Shown here: positions 23,060-35,129 of the stretch, in pieces
Layout of the letters: each line of letters starts with the position of its first letter
How positions within the stretch are numbered: the first letter of the stretch is position 1
Source of the DNA: Tubiluchus corallicola
Taxonomy: Eukaryota > Priapulida > Priapulimorpha > Priapulimorphida > Tubiluchidae
NCBI GenBank assembly: GCA_030141605.1
Contig: JAQGDQ010000097.1
Span: 547,001-611,000, forward strand
Length of the DNA: 64,000 nt
Direction of reading: 5' to 3'
Translations under genes and position numbers: made by a program
The notes under the pieces: generated by a model
Told to the model about the DNA's origin: nothing
Seen by the model: the letters and a program-made list of their open reading frames with translations, nothing else
Databases searched by the model: none

Positions 23060-23715
23060 TTTTGTGTCTAAAATCATGTACCGAAAACTTTCAAACTAAA
23101 TTATGTATAAATATTATGATATAAATATTATAATACTACGCATGATACATTGTTTATTATGTGTAATTTAGTTTGAGTGTCTTCAGAGAAAACAGGCCTT
23201 TCTATGGGTCACGTCAAAATAAGATAGGTTTAAGTGGACACACATAAGTGCTTAGCAACAAAATTATATGGAAAGCTAAATAATATTCTAGTTTTCCAAT
23301 ATTCCAGTATTGTAAGATACTTTTAGATCACGAAAATTTCAAAAAGCAAAATGTAAGCAACAGTAAGCAATAGATTCCTAATAATGTTTGTTTCACAGGA
23401 TGATAACAGAAATAAAATATTAGATCCGACATGAAGCGAACGATGCTAATGATTAATGTCTTTGTCATCTATATTACGTGATGATTTGATGTGATCAAAA
23501 TTTTTTTCTGTGCAAATTTTTTTTGTAATTTTGTTTCAGTATGATTTTGTCAAGTTCAAAGTGGTCAGATCAAGTAGGTTTAATAGGAACAATTTTTGTC
23601 TTTTCCCAAATTTCAACTAAATTCATACACATAGTACGGACATGGTGGTTTATTGACAAAAGTTATTCTTCTTCTTTTCCTAACTGCCTCCCCCCCACGT
23701 TTTATCAGAGGCCGT
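23060..23715. other. intergenic, no gene recognised
   Basis: AT-rich sequence between the repeat element and the sulfotransferase 3' end. Nothing recognised. Confidence 0.5.
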
Positions 23716-23724
23716 TGCCACTCA

Positions 23725-23730
23725 TTTATT
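23725..23730 (-). terminator. candidate poly(A) signal of the sulfotransferase gene
   Basis: AATAAA on the minus strand, about 140 bases past the stop codon at 23872. Confidence 0.45.
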
Positions 23731-23871
23731 AACTTTTTAACACAGTAAAAATCCTGCATTAAGAGCATTACAGAACACAAAAAACGGCAACGTTCAATGA
23801 TCAACTGAAAAAAATTGAAGTGATAAAAGCAATGGAGAGCTTCACTCTTAGTTACGAATGCAGTCGTTTCA

Positions 23872-26007
23872 TTAAACTTTTATGAAATTACTATAATGAA
23901 GTGCGTGTAGATAATCTGCACATTCTGTTTCGATCAATTTTATTTCGTTTCTATTTAATGTCCTTTTCCAGTCATCAATGTGAGAGCTAGGATCGTTTCT
24001 CAACGTAGAAAAGTCCCAGCGCGGAACAGTAGACACGGTCTTTGTTGCACCATCGAAAGTGTAACCGCTCCCTTGGGCTATTTTGTCTATAAATTTTGTA
24101 ACATTTTCTCTAACAGGAAGATTGGCAAAATTCAATATTTTTACAGTGAACTCTTTGAAATGTTTTACTAGATTTTCGTACTTTAACAGCATGATATTTG
24201 CTTCTGGAATTCGTGCATTTTTTGCACTATTATAGTTTCTCGTCATATCAGTGCATAAATTTTTGATTTGTCCAACGAAATCTTTCCTAAACTGTTCTTG
24301 CTTTTTCCTCGATGCAAAAATTCCTCTTGGGTCTCGTACCAGGTAGATGATCTTGGTTTCTAATGGTTCTTTGAATAGAGAAAGCAAATCAACTACATGT
24401 AAACGAACAGTTTTGATCACAGTTACTTTGCGATTTTTGCATAATTTTTCAAAAGACTCTTGTTTAAGCTTAGTGACTGATGAACCGCAATTTTGTACTC
24501 TTACCATGTCAACATCATCATCACAACCTGCTTCAGACGCAATTGCTTTACTTCGACCAAGAAGTCTTTGCCAGTTCGACACCTTTCTGGGCGTTCTATT
24601 CATCCGTGCCACATCTGAATAGTTGCACTGTGACAAATTTTTAATTATCCCCATGCTTTGTGCTATAATGCTGCTATTTTGAAAGCTGCGTCTCACCCTC
24701 CATGGCGTAACTGCCTCTTTTTGAAAACCTGGGACCATCAACAACGGCTCGAAGACGTACATGACGTCCGGGTGGTTGTTAAATATTTCACCCAAGAGAC
24801 TTGAACCACTTCTGTGATAGGCTAAAATCATTAAAGTTTAGTAATAATCTTTTGCAAGTGATCATCTAGACTACATATTTTATTCTAATCAAATTAAGTC
24901 TCAGGATTTAAAGATGTTTTTAAGAAAAACATGGGCTTTTCCCATTTTTGTCAAGATAGAATTTCTAGAAATTATTTTAGCAATTATATTAACATTTAAT
25001 TAAATTCAATAATAATTGAAAAGAATATTAATTATCGTCATAAATATGTAAACATCCTCTTCATTATGAAATTTTCTAAAGACTTTATGAATTCAAACTG
25101 TATGATACTGTTGATTCCTTATAAGGAATTGCAGAAAGTGCTAACATCAAAATGAATCTAAAAATGTAAAGTATCAAATTTTCATTTCAAATGAAAAAGA
25201 ACACCGAATCGCTAGAAATAAATGACGCTACATTACCTGAATTTAACATGAAAAGATCTTAGGCGTATATGCACAAAGTGACGCCCCCCCCCCAAGTTGA
25301 ACATGCGTGGTCATTGCATGACAAATTAAATTTCTCAAAAATCATTCAATGCTTAAAACATTGTGTAGGCGTGGTGCTGGGCATATGGACAACCTTCAAG
25401 TTTGTTGTTAACGTTCAAACTTTAACGTTATAAGACCTTTCTTGAAATCTGTGTACCAGTTTTGCATTCTCAAACAAAAGAGTTTACTAAGGGTTTTTAC
25501 AAAGGAGCAGCCTAATTAAATAGAAACCACCCAATTGAAAACAAGTGAAATTATTCTTAATTCACTTTTTGTTGATTACGAAAATGTCTTGGATTGGTCA
25601 CATCTACTACGATTAATTGACCGTAGAACTAACTGATTTTAATTTTAAATTTTGAAAGAGGGGTCAAGCATCAGATAAAAAGCGACACTTAAGCCTTTTG
25701 ATTCAGTTACTGATCATAATTAAGCCTTATATCTTAATGCTAACATCAATAGCATAGACGTAATTATTACATTCTTAATTACTCATTCTAATAGCTTGCG
25801 GAAGTTAGCTACTAGAACCGTTCGTTATGCGTGCTGAAATTTTTGACATGGCGTTTTACCTGCTATGACCAGCGTCGTACGATTAATCCTCGTTTGTGCT
25901 TTTTTCACAATCTGCAGTTGAAATAGCGCAAAGGTAAAAATGCAAGTAGTCACACATATAACTGCTGTTTTGTTTAAGTTGCTTGATGATAGTAAACAGT
26001 GTACCAT
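23872..26007 (-). CDS. carbohydrate sulfotransferase (CHST family), two exons
   Basis: Predicted type II Golgi enzyme that would transfer sulfate from PAPS to a sugar hydroxyl. Exon 1 (26007-25860, 49 codons plus one base) starts at an ATG with an in-frame stop upstream (26040-26038). It encodes a short cytoplasmic tail, a membrane anchor (AVICVTTCIFTFALFQLQIV, about residues 15-34) and ends GCAG|GTAAAA. Exon 2 (24821-23872) follows the acceptor TTTTAG. Splicing out 1038 bases restores LVIA-A-YHRSGSS in phase, giving 365 residues, the usual CHST size. The 5'-phosphosulfate loop RSGSSLLGE (about 53-61), HPDVMYVFEPL and the 3'-phosphate motif LVRDPRGIFASR (about 210-221) are intact, as is the C-terminal CADYLHALHYSNF type end. 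Closest in style to CHST1/2/3/5-like GlcNAc/Gal/GalNAc 6-O-sulfotransferases; the substrate cannot be assigned. If exon 2 is read alone from its ATG at 24831 the enzyme would lack an anchor, which is less likely. Confidence 0.88.
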
Positions 26008-26049
26008 GATTAAAGGAAGCAATAAGCACGATAACAATCACAATTATTA

Positions 26050-28095
26050 GCTATACTTCACTCACAAACCAAACATAACTTCAAAAGATCACTATGCTAT
26101 TTGTGCGGAGATGCGTCCGTCACTGGGCAACTAATAACTTAGCGATGAAGCTGTAGCACATTAAATTTAACCAGGCTTATAATGTTATTTATTAACTCAT
26201 TAACTAACTAACCAAGCTCCGTAATTAGTGTTTTTAGATCAGTTGTCATTGTTGTTTTGTGACGGAACTATGACGAAGCATTTTATTGTGACACAATCAC
26301 CACCACTGATACTGAAATAGGTGACAGTGACAGATAGCGATACCAACAGCCAGCGCCAACAGTATACGAGCACCATTCATTGACTATTATGACTATTATC
26401 ACTTTTTGAAGCTAATGAAAGCCTAGTTAATCACCGCATTCCAGTTCCAGATGCACATGAAACATCGGTGGTCCAAGTAGTAGAAATTTTCAATTACACT
26501 ATTGGGAATATTTGTCAAGAAACATATTATCCACGTTGAAGCAGCAAGAAGTATGCAGTTTTTTCTTGTGAAAACAACACTGTAAAGGAACTCAAGACAA
26601 TTAGATCAGTAATCCGTGAGAAGACCATCAAAATTTGGGCATCGGTACCGTCCAGAAAGGCACATTCTTCTAATGCATTTTGAAAAGTTACGTATCTCAG
26701 GTTGCTAAAAATGTTTGGTGGACCTTCCTATGGACCACCCCAAAAATCCATGCTTGTGCAAATTTGCGCATGGCAAGGACGAGGCCAAACATTCTTGTAG
26801 TCACTTAAATTTTAAGAGTTTACTTTGTCTAGTGTTATACTGTTCACCAATGTGATCACGTGAATTGTAGCAGAAAAAAATTACGCCTAATCCATCAGGG
26901 CACACTGCACAAAAACTGTTCCATCTCAGAATAACCAAAAAGGCAAATCGGAAAAATAAACGGGGAATTAATAAACACATTTCTCAGGTTATTCTGAGAT
27001 GGGACAATTTTAGGGTAGTGTGACTTGGGTATCTCATCCTTGCCCTGTACAAATTTGCAACAAACATGGCTCTTTAGGGGTGGTGCCACAAATGGGCTAG
27101 TACCGCAGACGAAGCTATGCCAGGCTTTTTTGTGTACCACCAGATGGTATCAAAAAGTTGGCTGGCTCACGGACTACTAGCTTGCAGCTAAACAGTTTCC
27201 CTTCATCCATTTACATACGTATTTACATGTTATTTTGAGCCGTATTGTGCAAAGTCAAGTTCACGATATGGTGACAATAGTCGAAAAAGACACGTTTAAT
27301 AACTATAATTACATATTCTTAAAATATTTAAGAACTATTCTTGCGATGCTCCTGAAAGTAATACATTACAGGACGAGAAAATACGAGAAGGCAAGATAAA
27401 GTGACCTACACATCTATATCCCCTCTGTTTTATTATACCTTAATTAAAATGCGTTAAAAGTATACAAAGAAGCTACTAGTGTACCCAATTTTACCTGTAT
27501 GCATTTCGATAGATGATTGCAGTCAATCGATTTACGGCTATCACCCATAATGTAAAAAGCGATGCTGCACATACAACATAGCACAATACAGCAATCATCT
27601 TGCAGAAGTTAAAGTGTTTGATCATGTATTCGGGGTAAATGTAACCTGTAAAAAATTGTACACGTACAAGTTGGTTATGCACTAAATGAAATATGTGTAG
27701 AAAATATTCACTCATTTTAGTGGATACAGCAGTGGGAATGTTGCGACCAACCCTAAAACATTTGTCACTCATTTTCAAGATGCGACTTGGACAGTTAAGA
27801 TAATTTTAGACAGTTCGCAGTCAATAAGGAGCATGGTAAATACTATATTATACTTTTAATTAACTGGATTGTATCTTAGTGCAAACAATAGGTACATGAA
27901 GTATTTTTTTCAACTGAGGCGCTTGACCGAGGCGTCTCACGGCGCACACAACTCCACAAAAGTTACTTATAGAAGCCCAATAAACGATTTTCCACGTATG
28001 GCGCAAGAAGTATACTGTTTATCAAGATCAAGCTGCACAGTATTTCGGACAATTTTTGCCTCATAACTGTCAATTCTGAATTATCGTTTGATGCG
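26050..28095. other. intergenic, no gene recognised
   Basis: Lies 5' of the sulfotransferase and should hold its promoter, but no clear TATA box was identified. It contains a perfect 16-bp inverted repeat (26921-26936 with 26987-27002). A plus-strand frame near 26430-26690 is open except for one stop, but is not recognisable. Confidence 0.45.
26921..27002. repeat. 16-bp perfect inverted repeat with 50-base loop
   Basis: CCATCTCAGAATAACC at 26921-26936 pairs with GGTTATTCTGAGATGG at 26987-27002. The loop is AT-rich. It might be a MITE tip or a transcribed hairpin; nothing decides. Confidence 0.7.
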
Positions 28096-28099
28096 CGAA

Positions 28100-28305
<206 letters not shown>

Positions 28306-28319
28306 CAACATTCTGTCAG

Positions 28320-29385
28320 TGTCTGTCATGTTTTGATTATTTCTGCTGATTTGAGAGGCTACAATATCATACTCAGTCGTTCAGTCCGTCTGTTAAATGA
28401 TGGGTTCTGCGACTTCGATAGAAGCTGACCTAACAGAAGAAATTATCTCCACAGTGCAGGAACCACAAACTTTTGGCATCACGACATTCAGACTTCTGTA
28501 AAGTAGAATGTTATAAGTCTCGTTAACAGCTGGATGGGCGAGCGCAAAGAATGCAACTAGGGCTGTTCGTGGAGTTTATCTTTCGTGTGAAAATCGGTTC
28601 AGGCGAAACAAATTTGATTCCCATGTGTATGAGACGAAATGGTAATCTCACAGAAAAATATGTCATTTCCCACCGTTAGTGGCTGCTTCGAACAACAGAA
28701 AAACAGAGATTAATTAATTCCACAAAATTAATTAATTTAACATTAATAAACAGTAATTAAATGAATTGAACACTGTGAAAGCAAAATAATTAAACCAGTA
28801 AAGTTTGTTTTACACTAATTAACTTCACGTGCCTAAAAGTATTCTTCGTGCGTTATTTTATACGTTTACATTTATTGTAGCGTTATTTTGGACGCGGTTT
28901 GGCCGCCATATTGGATATTGTTATTGATATTCAAACTTGGGATCTCTAAAACCTCTAAGAAACATATTGAATGACTGCACAGAACGTCCTAAAAGTGCTA
29001 TTTTAGACGTTACTTTGACAGTCATATTAAGGGGAGGGGGCGGTGAGGCCATAAACCTAAATTGCTCTTAGCCTAATGAGACTTAAGCTCATCTATTAAC
29101 CAGGTTATCTCCGTAATTAATTCAGTAACTTGTGTTTTCTGCAACTGACGATTACTATTATCAGCGACATCTTAACCGTCAGGAATGGTGGACGATGTTT
29201 AAGGAAGCAACAACAGAACATTTTGAACGTCGGAATCTGGAACCGTCCTCGTGCTAATATTTTGAAAATCATCTCATTTTATTTCTTGAGGTCCTTCTAT
29301 TGTATTTTTTTGTAATTTATTATCGACTTCAGCATGTAATTTTACATTATAATTTGCGTCATCATCTTATTACTATTACGCATTG
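28320..29385. other. intergenic, no gene recognised
   Basis: AT-rich. No gene or repeat recognised apart from a G-rich spot at 29030-29045. Confidence 0.5.
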
Positions 29386-29386
29386 T

Positions 29387-29763
29387 AACTAGGAAAAATC
29401 AAATATAGTTAGAATGATTGTAACAGATCTACATTAATATACTATAGGTTTTACACGTCAAATGTACAGGAAAGTTCAAATGTGACTTAGGTAAGTGAAA
29501 TGTAGACATAGGACATTTGACTTGACATGCGTCTACATTTGATTTACCAAAAGAGTTTAAGATTTGTTGAAGACCATTGTTAACACATTTGAACTACCTA
29601 AGTCTACATTTGAGTTACCAAGACACATTTGAATTACCTAAATCTACATTTGAGTTAACGCAGCTCTACATTTGACATGTAACACCTATATTACATGGTG
29701 TAGTTAGGGAAAAAATCAAAATATAATTACAATGATTGTAACAGAACTATATTAATATAGTTA
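29387..29763. repeat. ACATTTGA-phrase element flanked by 60-base direct repeats
   Basis: The core (29449-29683) repeats ACATTTGA(G/A/T)TTACC(T/A)A on one strand and its complement on the other, with near-inverted ends TTTTACACGTCAAATGTA (29449-29466) and TACATTTGACATGTAAC (29667-29683). It is flanked by two similar direct repeats of about 60 bases (29387-29448 and 29701-29763) sharing AATGATTGTAACAGA and TATTAATATA. The flanks suggest either a duplicated target or short terminal direct repeats. Confidence 0.5.
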
Positions 29764-30035
29764 CTAAACTACATAATAGTTTATCAATCAGAAATAGGTG
29801 CTGCATTGTGGTTGAGAAGCGAAGCTTGTGAAGCCCCACCAAGAAAAATGGAAAAAATTGCTTAGCTAACAAGAGAGTTAGCTAATTATAGAAAAACAGA
29901 GAATAGTAAAGATGAAGTAATATAGTAAAGATGAAGAAAAGAGAAAAGAAATCAAATAGAAAGGAGTTCTATGAAGCCTGTACCATCATAGTGAAAGTAA
30001 TCTATGGGAATCCCTTAGCAGCACACGCCAGCTGG

Positions 30036-30290
30036 TCACGGCTTGAAGACCATGCAGCCACCGTGTCTAAGTTTCCCCTGCACCTGCACTGACTGCGCAA
30101 CTTTACTCGCGCTAATTCTCTTATACTCACATCGGATTACAGCTGCCATCTGTTGAAACATTTGCTTGACATTTATACCAATACTTAATACCATGTGAGT
30201 TAGTGACAAAACCCCAGGAAGGCAGAATTCAATCCATCGACTTTTCTTTCTTCTAGGCGAGGACACCAGTATGAAGCTCCCTAAAGCCAT
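30036..30290 (-). CDS. hypothetical short ORF or first exon (weak)
   Basis: ATG-started 84-codon frame with more balanced amino-acid use than other frames in this AT-rich DNA and a basic segment SPRRKKSRW near the start. A good donor, CGAT|GTGAGTAT, lies inside it near 30137, so it could be a first exon ending ...AAVIR. No family recognised. The phase at that donor does not fit a join to the membrane-anchor exon of the sulfotransferase downstream. It may be chance. Confidence 0.17.
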   Translation of the reverse strand: MALGSFILVSSPRRKKSRWIEFCLPGVLSLTHMVLSIGINVKQMFQQMAAVIRCEYKRISASKVAQSVQVQGKLRHGGCMVFKP

Positions 30291-30483
30291 ATTATACGGA
30301 ATGTTCGAGAATTTTTTACCTAGAACGCTTGGAATTCTTGAATTCCCGAAAGGCCGTTTATCTTCTTGGCCCGAGCCGTCATCTCAATATCTGATGAAAC
30401 TTTAATTTTTGTTTTTGTATTGTAGTAGTAATAGGTTGTCTTGTGGTGTATGTAACAATGTATTATTTATGGCTTTTGGCACT

Positions 30484-30541
30484 AAACGAAACGAAACGAA
30501 ACAAAACAAAACGAAACGAAACTGAGCTAAACTAAACTAAA
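30484..30541. repeat. (AAACG)n then (TAAAC)n pentanucleotide run, likely retroelement tail
   Basis: About seven ACGAA/ACAAA units followed by ACTGAGCTAAACTAAACTAA. It lies directly after TATTATTTATGGCTTTTGGC, as in LINE copies that end in a microsatellite. Confidence 0.8.
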
Positions 30542-30739
30542 CTTGAAGTTCTAATGCTGTAGCCACCAAATTGTCATTTGATTTCTATTGTAATTCTTAT
30601 TCATTTTTAACAAATTTTTAAAAATAATGAGGAATCATTGCAATAACCGATATTTATAATTTCCAAGAAACAAATGAACGTCACAAACTTAGTCAAATTC
30701 GTAAAGCCATGCGAAACTCTCTGATATTCATTCCCTTAT

Positions 30740-31210
30740 ATTCACCAGACTTCCTTTCGCAGGATGTCCCATAGCTTGAACTCTAAATCTAAGGTTACAG
30801 CTTACCAAAGTTTTATTCGCTCCAACTTCACGTATTGCCCTCTTGTTAGTTCATTCTGTGACGTAAATACAATCGCTTGACAAGCTCTACGCATAGTTTT
30901 TAATGGTTACTCGTCTACTTATTCCACACTGTTCAGAAATAACAAAAGTTCGCAGTACAACTGAAATGCATAAGCAGTGTTTGTTAAAAGAAGTCTGCAA
31001 ATCAATGTGCATCATAAAAACTCTCTTAATACAAACGAAATGTTTGAAATGCGAAACTCAAATTATTCCTTTAGAGGAGACCTGATTCTAAAAATTCCAT
31101 TCATAAGAACTACCAAATATGGTTTACACAGGTTTCAGTATAAAGAATCAAAAGCGTGGAATGACCTAAAAATGATGCAAGAATTTACTTTACGCTTAAA
31201 ATCTTTGTAA
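30740..31210 (+). mobile_element. LINE reverse-transcriptase thumb/C-terminus, decayed
   Basis: One frame carries AYQSFIRSNFTYCPLVSSFC (from 30800), ALRIVFNGYSSTYSTLF, then after two close stops NYSFRGDLILKIPFIRTTKY and GLHRFQYKESKAWNDL, ending at the stop 31208-31210. This order matches the thumb and C-terminal part of LINE reverse transcriptases (SNFNYCPLVWxFC; ALRxVxxDYSSSYxxLL; NYxLRxxxxLxIPxxRTxxYGxxSxxYxGxxLWNxLP). Stops at about 30878 and 30962-30970 show it is dead. No upstream RT fingers or endonuclease were seen. Confidence 0.78.
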
Positions 31211-31663
31211 AAAAAATAAGAAATGAGTGATTTATTTTTGCCTCTCATGTGCTGGTTTGAAATGTCTTACTTGTAGTTCTGTAATTTTACTTCTGAAATT
31301 CTGTAGTTTTACTTGGAGCAATTTGTGTAATTTTTACTTGTTCCAATAAAATATACTGTAATTTTTTTTACCTGTTTTATCATCATTCGTTTTATTGTAC
31401 GTCACTTGTGCCTAAATACAATTAATGATCGTTTCTAGACTCAGCTTAGTACTTTTGCACAATAAACGATAACCTAGTTATTTTTAAATATATATTTTCA
31501 AATTGTAAATATGCTTACATACGTGTCATGTGCTTGCCTTTGTAAATTTTTTGCTTGTTTTTATTAGGTTTTGTAATAACTGTTGTAATTTTAGTCGGTG
31601 AGACGAAGTCCTGTGCGAACTAATGTTTTATGCACCTCAAAATCGACTTTAAATAAACTGTTT

Positions 31664-31824
<161 letters not shown>

Positions 31825-32406
31825 GATTTCTGGCCCCTTCGATTCGGCTGATTCTAATCTTAATTAGTCTAAATGACATTTAATTTGGTGAAATTTGAAA
31901 CGGAGTTTTCTTGCTGCTACATTTTCTTCTCCTAGACCTAACTGATGACAACTCGGGAAGGACAAGGCCCATTATTAGTTTCCTTAGCTACTGTTTTCTC
32001 TGCACACATCATGGATGCAATGCAAAAACAGTCAGAGAGTAATTTGCAACTTATGAATAGAGACTCCATTGAAAAAAGTGCAATTAGTTGAAATTCAGCT
32101 TACTCTCACTCTATAATAGCGTTATTATCATTCAAATTAGCAGCGAATTACTTCCAATCTTATCGTGTTGATGTTACTGCCTTTCAGCATCACCATTTTT
32201 GTATATTTTTAACGTCAGAATAGTTGAAATTTTATCTCTTTTTCTGAATTTTAATTGTTTACTTATAATGTTTATTGCAACCAGTCTAAGAGAGAAACTC
32301 CATATTTAGGGCCTACGCAATAATCACATGCTCAATGGTGCAACTTTTTTTCCATACAAAAACACTTCCTTAAGGGTAGCTTACAATAACACAATAACTT
32401 CAACTT

Positions 32407-32826
32407 TTGGAAAGATGTAGCGTAAGTAAAAAATTTGTAAAATTTAATATTCCTGACTATGGCGTCATTACAAGAAAGATAATAGGATCATTCATACAGA
32501 CCTATGGACTGGCAGCGCTGCCCAATGATATAATTAATGAACTGTATGTTTACTATTTCTGTCATTATGTTTTGCATTATGCAATCAACATCTTTTATCT
32601 TGTAAGCCTGTAACTTTTATTGCGTTTTATTCGTCTGTACACCGTACTTTTTAATGACCTGGCTTGTGTAATTATGTTTTGTGTCTGGGTGTGTATGTAC
32701 ATATGTAAATATTTTAATAGATTCTATTATAATTTTTATAGTATGGCTGAGTTTCTAAATTGTTTTTACATGATACTATGTACTTTTAAATGTGTGAAAT
32801 AAATTTGAAATAAATAATAAATAAAC
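32407..32826 (+). mobile_element. possible LINE 3' end
   Basis: The frame around 32430-32560 ends SFIQTYGLAALPNDIINE, resembling the WNSLPNDI block of reverse-transcriptase C-termini. About 240 bases of AT-rich UTR follow and the copy ends in AAATAAATTTGAAATAAATAA (cut here), an AATAAAT-type tail at about 32797-32825. Weak protein match. Confidence 0.38.
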
Positions 32827-33330
32827 TACAAATGTGCACCTCATCAAACATGATTTTATTGTGTGTACATCTTTTGATGCATCGCTAATGGTACTCAAGG
32901 AAAACTATTGTTATTAGAACTAAGTGTTTGTGTTCGACGTGAATGTTCTTTGCATACACACCTTCCTAACAAAGATGCAATCATAATCTTTTGCAATTCT
33001 TAAGCGAAAAAATCAAAACGTGGCAAGATCCACTTTTTTAAATCTTAGACAATACAAATTAATTTCTAAACGCAAATCTTTTATTAATGAAAATTCTCAC
33101 AATTAAGTAACAAGAAGAAAAAGCAGCGTTTCAAACCGTAGTTTACTGTCAGCTGAGGAGATTGAACGTGATTTTTACGCAGTGACTACAGGTCGAAGGT
33201 CACTCTTTCAAGAGCGTTAAACCGTACAGGATAACGATTTGTTTGTGTGGAGATGTATTAAAAATAATGGCGATTTTCTATCGGTAGTGTTTAATATTTC
33301 ATTTTGTGCTGTACATCATTTTTTGTGCAG

Positions 33331-33555
33331 GGGTCTCTCGTGTTACAACCCACAGGCTTTGATCAGAGAATGAAATCTGTTGGAGATATGTAAGTGTACT
33401 ATTTAGTATTTGCCTTGTTTGCTTGTCGCAGTGTTGATTTATATATGTTTTTTACACTGTCTTTTTATCTAGGTGATTGTTGTGTGAACATGACGTTAGC
33501 TATGTCAAAACGTTGCAGATATTGTGTCTGAATAAAAGGCATATCTTTTCTTAAG
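33331..33555 (+). other. candidate 3'-terminal exon pair with poly(A) signal
   Basis: A T-rich acceptor (TTTTTTGTGCAG) precedes a 59-base segment (33331-33389) ending in a strong donor GTAAGTGT. A second acceptor (TTTTTATCTAG) precedes 33473, and AATAAA lies at 33531-33536. Only one frame of the first segment is open (GSLVLQPTGFDQRMKSVGD); joined to 33473 it gives ATG TGA, a stop. This could end a gene or non-coding transcript. The second segment also carries TGAC-loop-GTCA followed by AAACG (33491-33511), the type of motif seen near Penelope-like element ends, so it may instead be a retroelement end. No upstream exon identified. Confidence 0.3.
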
Positions 33556-33559
33556 TAGG

Positions 33560-34230
33560 CACGTCATTTTTATTTTAAGAATTAGTTTTCCCATCACAAA
33601 TCACTAGTTGCGCATAAGTAATACATAGGTAAATTTAGTATATAACACAAAATTCCTTTTTTGAAAAAAAATTAAAATTTAAAAGTTAGTAACATTTTGT
33701 TTGAAATCGTACCAAGAGCGGAGGGGGCTATATCTCTCGTTAAAATCCCTTGTAGTCCTACACATAATATCAAGTAAATAATTGTACATGTAGTTAAGTA
33801 TTACTAATTATGCAATTTATGCCTAATAAACACTAGTCAATCAATATATAATTTTTACGGTTTTCTAACTTGCTTTAGAAATTTTTTGTTGGGGTTATCT
33901 GAGCAACCAACGGTTAAAGAATAACATTACTCCTCGAGGGCTCTTGAAAAAGTTTCTAAAGCAGGTTGCAAGTTTCCACATCAAGAAATATCATTGTGCC
34001 TGTTTCCACGTACGCTAGGTTTTACTATTATTTTACTGTAGAGCCAATTTATATCACTCTTAGCTAAACAATGTCGTACTGTACATCACAGATACCGCGA
34101 AAACGTGAACTGCTTGGTGTAAAAATATTAATATGTTTTTTATATAAATATTGTTTAAAAGTTACTTCTCTGAGGACAGATATAAGTTAAAATTATGCGA
34201 AGGTCTTTAAATGTTCTTCTGTAAATGGGT
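33560..34230. other. intergenic, no gene recognised
   Basis: AT-rich, nothing recognised. Confidence 0.5.
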
Positions 34231-34233
34231 GCT

Positions 34234-34612
34234 TTGCTAAATACAATATTGTTGCAGATGGTAAGAAAACAATGTGCCTCGCTGTCTCCAAGGCTGCTAT
34301 TTGATGACGTCAATGGAGTATGCAACTAAACTTTTACTGGTCTATAAATCTGTGTTTCTAACTCGAACCTTCGTGATGCTTGAACTTTACATGGCACCTG
34401 GCAGAAAGATTGGACGTCAGATGGATACCTAGCGAAATGTAATACTGTCTCAGATGATAAGAATACAGTGTGCCTCCACTGTCTCCAACGCTGTCATTTT
34501 GATGACGTTAGTGGTTAATGCAATTAAACTCTTCTGTTCCATGTCTCCGATTCTAACTATAGCGACGCTCGAAGTTTACATGGTACCTAGAAAAAAGACT
34601 GGACATTACAGA
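34234..34612. repeat. tandem duplication, two diverged copies of about 196 bases
   Basis: Copy 1 (34234-34431) and copy 2 (34432-34612) share in order CAGATGGTAAGAA/CAGATGATAAGAA, GTGTGCCTC/GTGCCTC, CTGTCTCCAA, TGATGACGT, AAACT(T/C)TT, TTTACATGG(C/T)ACCT and AAGA(T/C)TGGAC. No frame stays open through both copies, so this is probably non-coding. Confidence 0.7.
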
Positions 34613-35129
34613 GATTGCCTGTGGTTTCGAAAATTAGTTATTTTCTTTGTTACACCAATTCCAGAAAGTACAGGCCTAAAACGCACAATGAAAAGGAATG
34701 AAGATTCGTTCACAAACTAGAACACCAGAATGTACTTTTATTGTACTGTCAAAATGCGGAACTCGAATTTCCTCACTGTACTTAAAGTGGTTTGAACCCC
34801 ACAGTCTTCCCCTGCCCCTACCGTTCTCGTATTTAAATGCTGGATCTTTGTAACTGGGCCTAACAACTGTTTAGTTTTTACATTAGGTGCTTGTGCATTT
34901 ATTGCTTCATAGCCAGTGTGGGTTTTATTTGCACGGTTATATACAGGGATTTTACGTAGGCCCATTAAATTTTTCAATATTAAAATTTCATTGTTATACA
35001 TGTTAAAAATATAAAAATTAATCTAATTAGTTAGAATCAATCTAGTGTGAGCTATCAAACATTGGAAATGTTGGACTTGGTCGACCAGCTATAAGAGATG
35101 AACTTTGAGCCGGCTTGAACATTACGGAA

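Noticed and set aside
26430-26690. Frame NHRIPVPDAHETSVVQ... with a single stop, as a relic gene
   Set aside because: About 85 codons with one stop is suggestive, but nothing in it was recognised and no splice sites fit.
30036-30290. First exon of the sulfotransferase gene
   Set aside because: The donor near 30137 leaves the wrong phase for the acceptor available before the membrane-anchor exon, which already has its own ATG and upstream stop.
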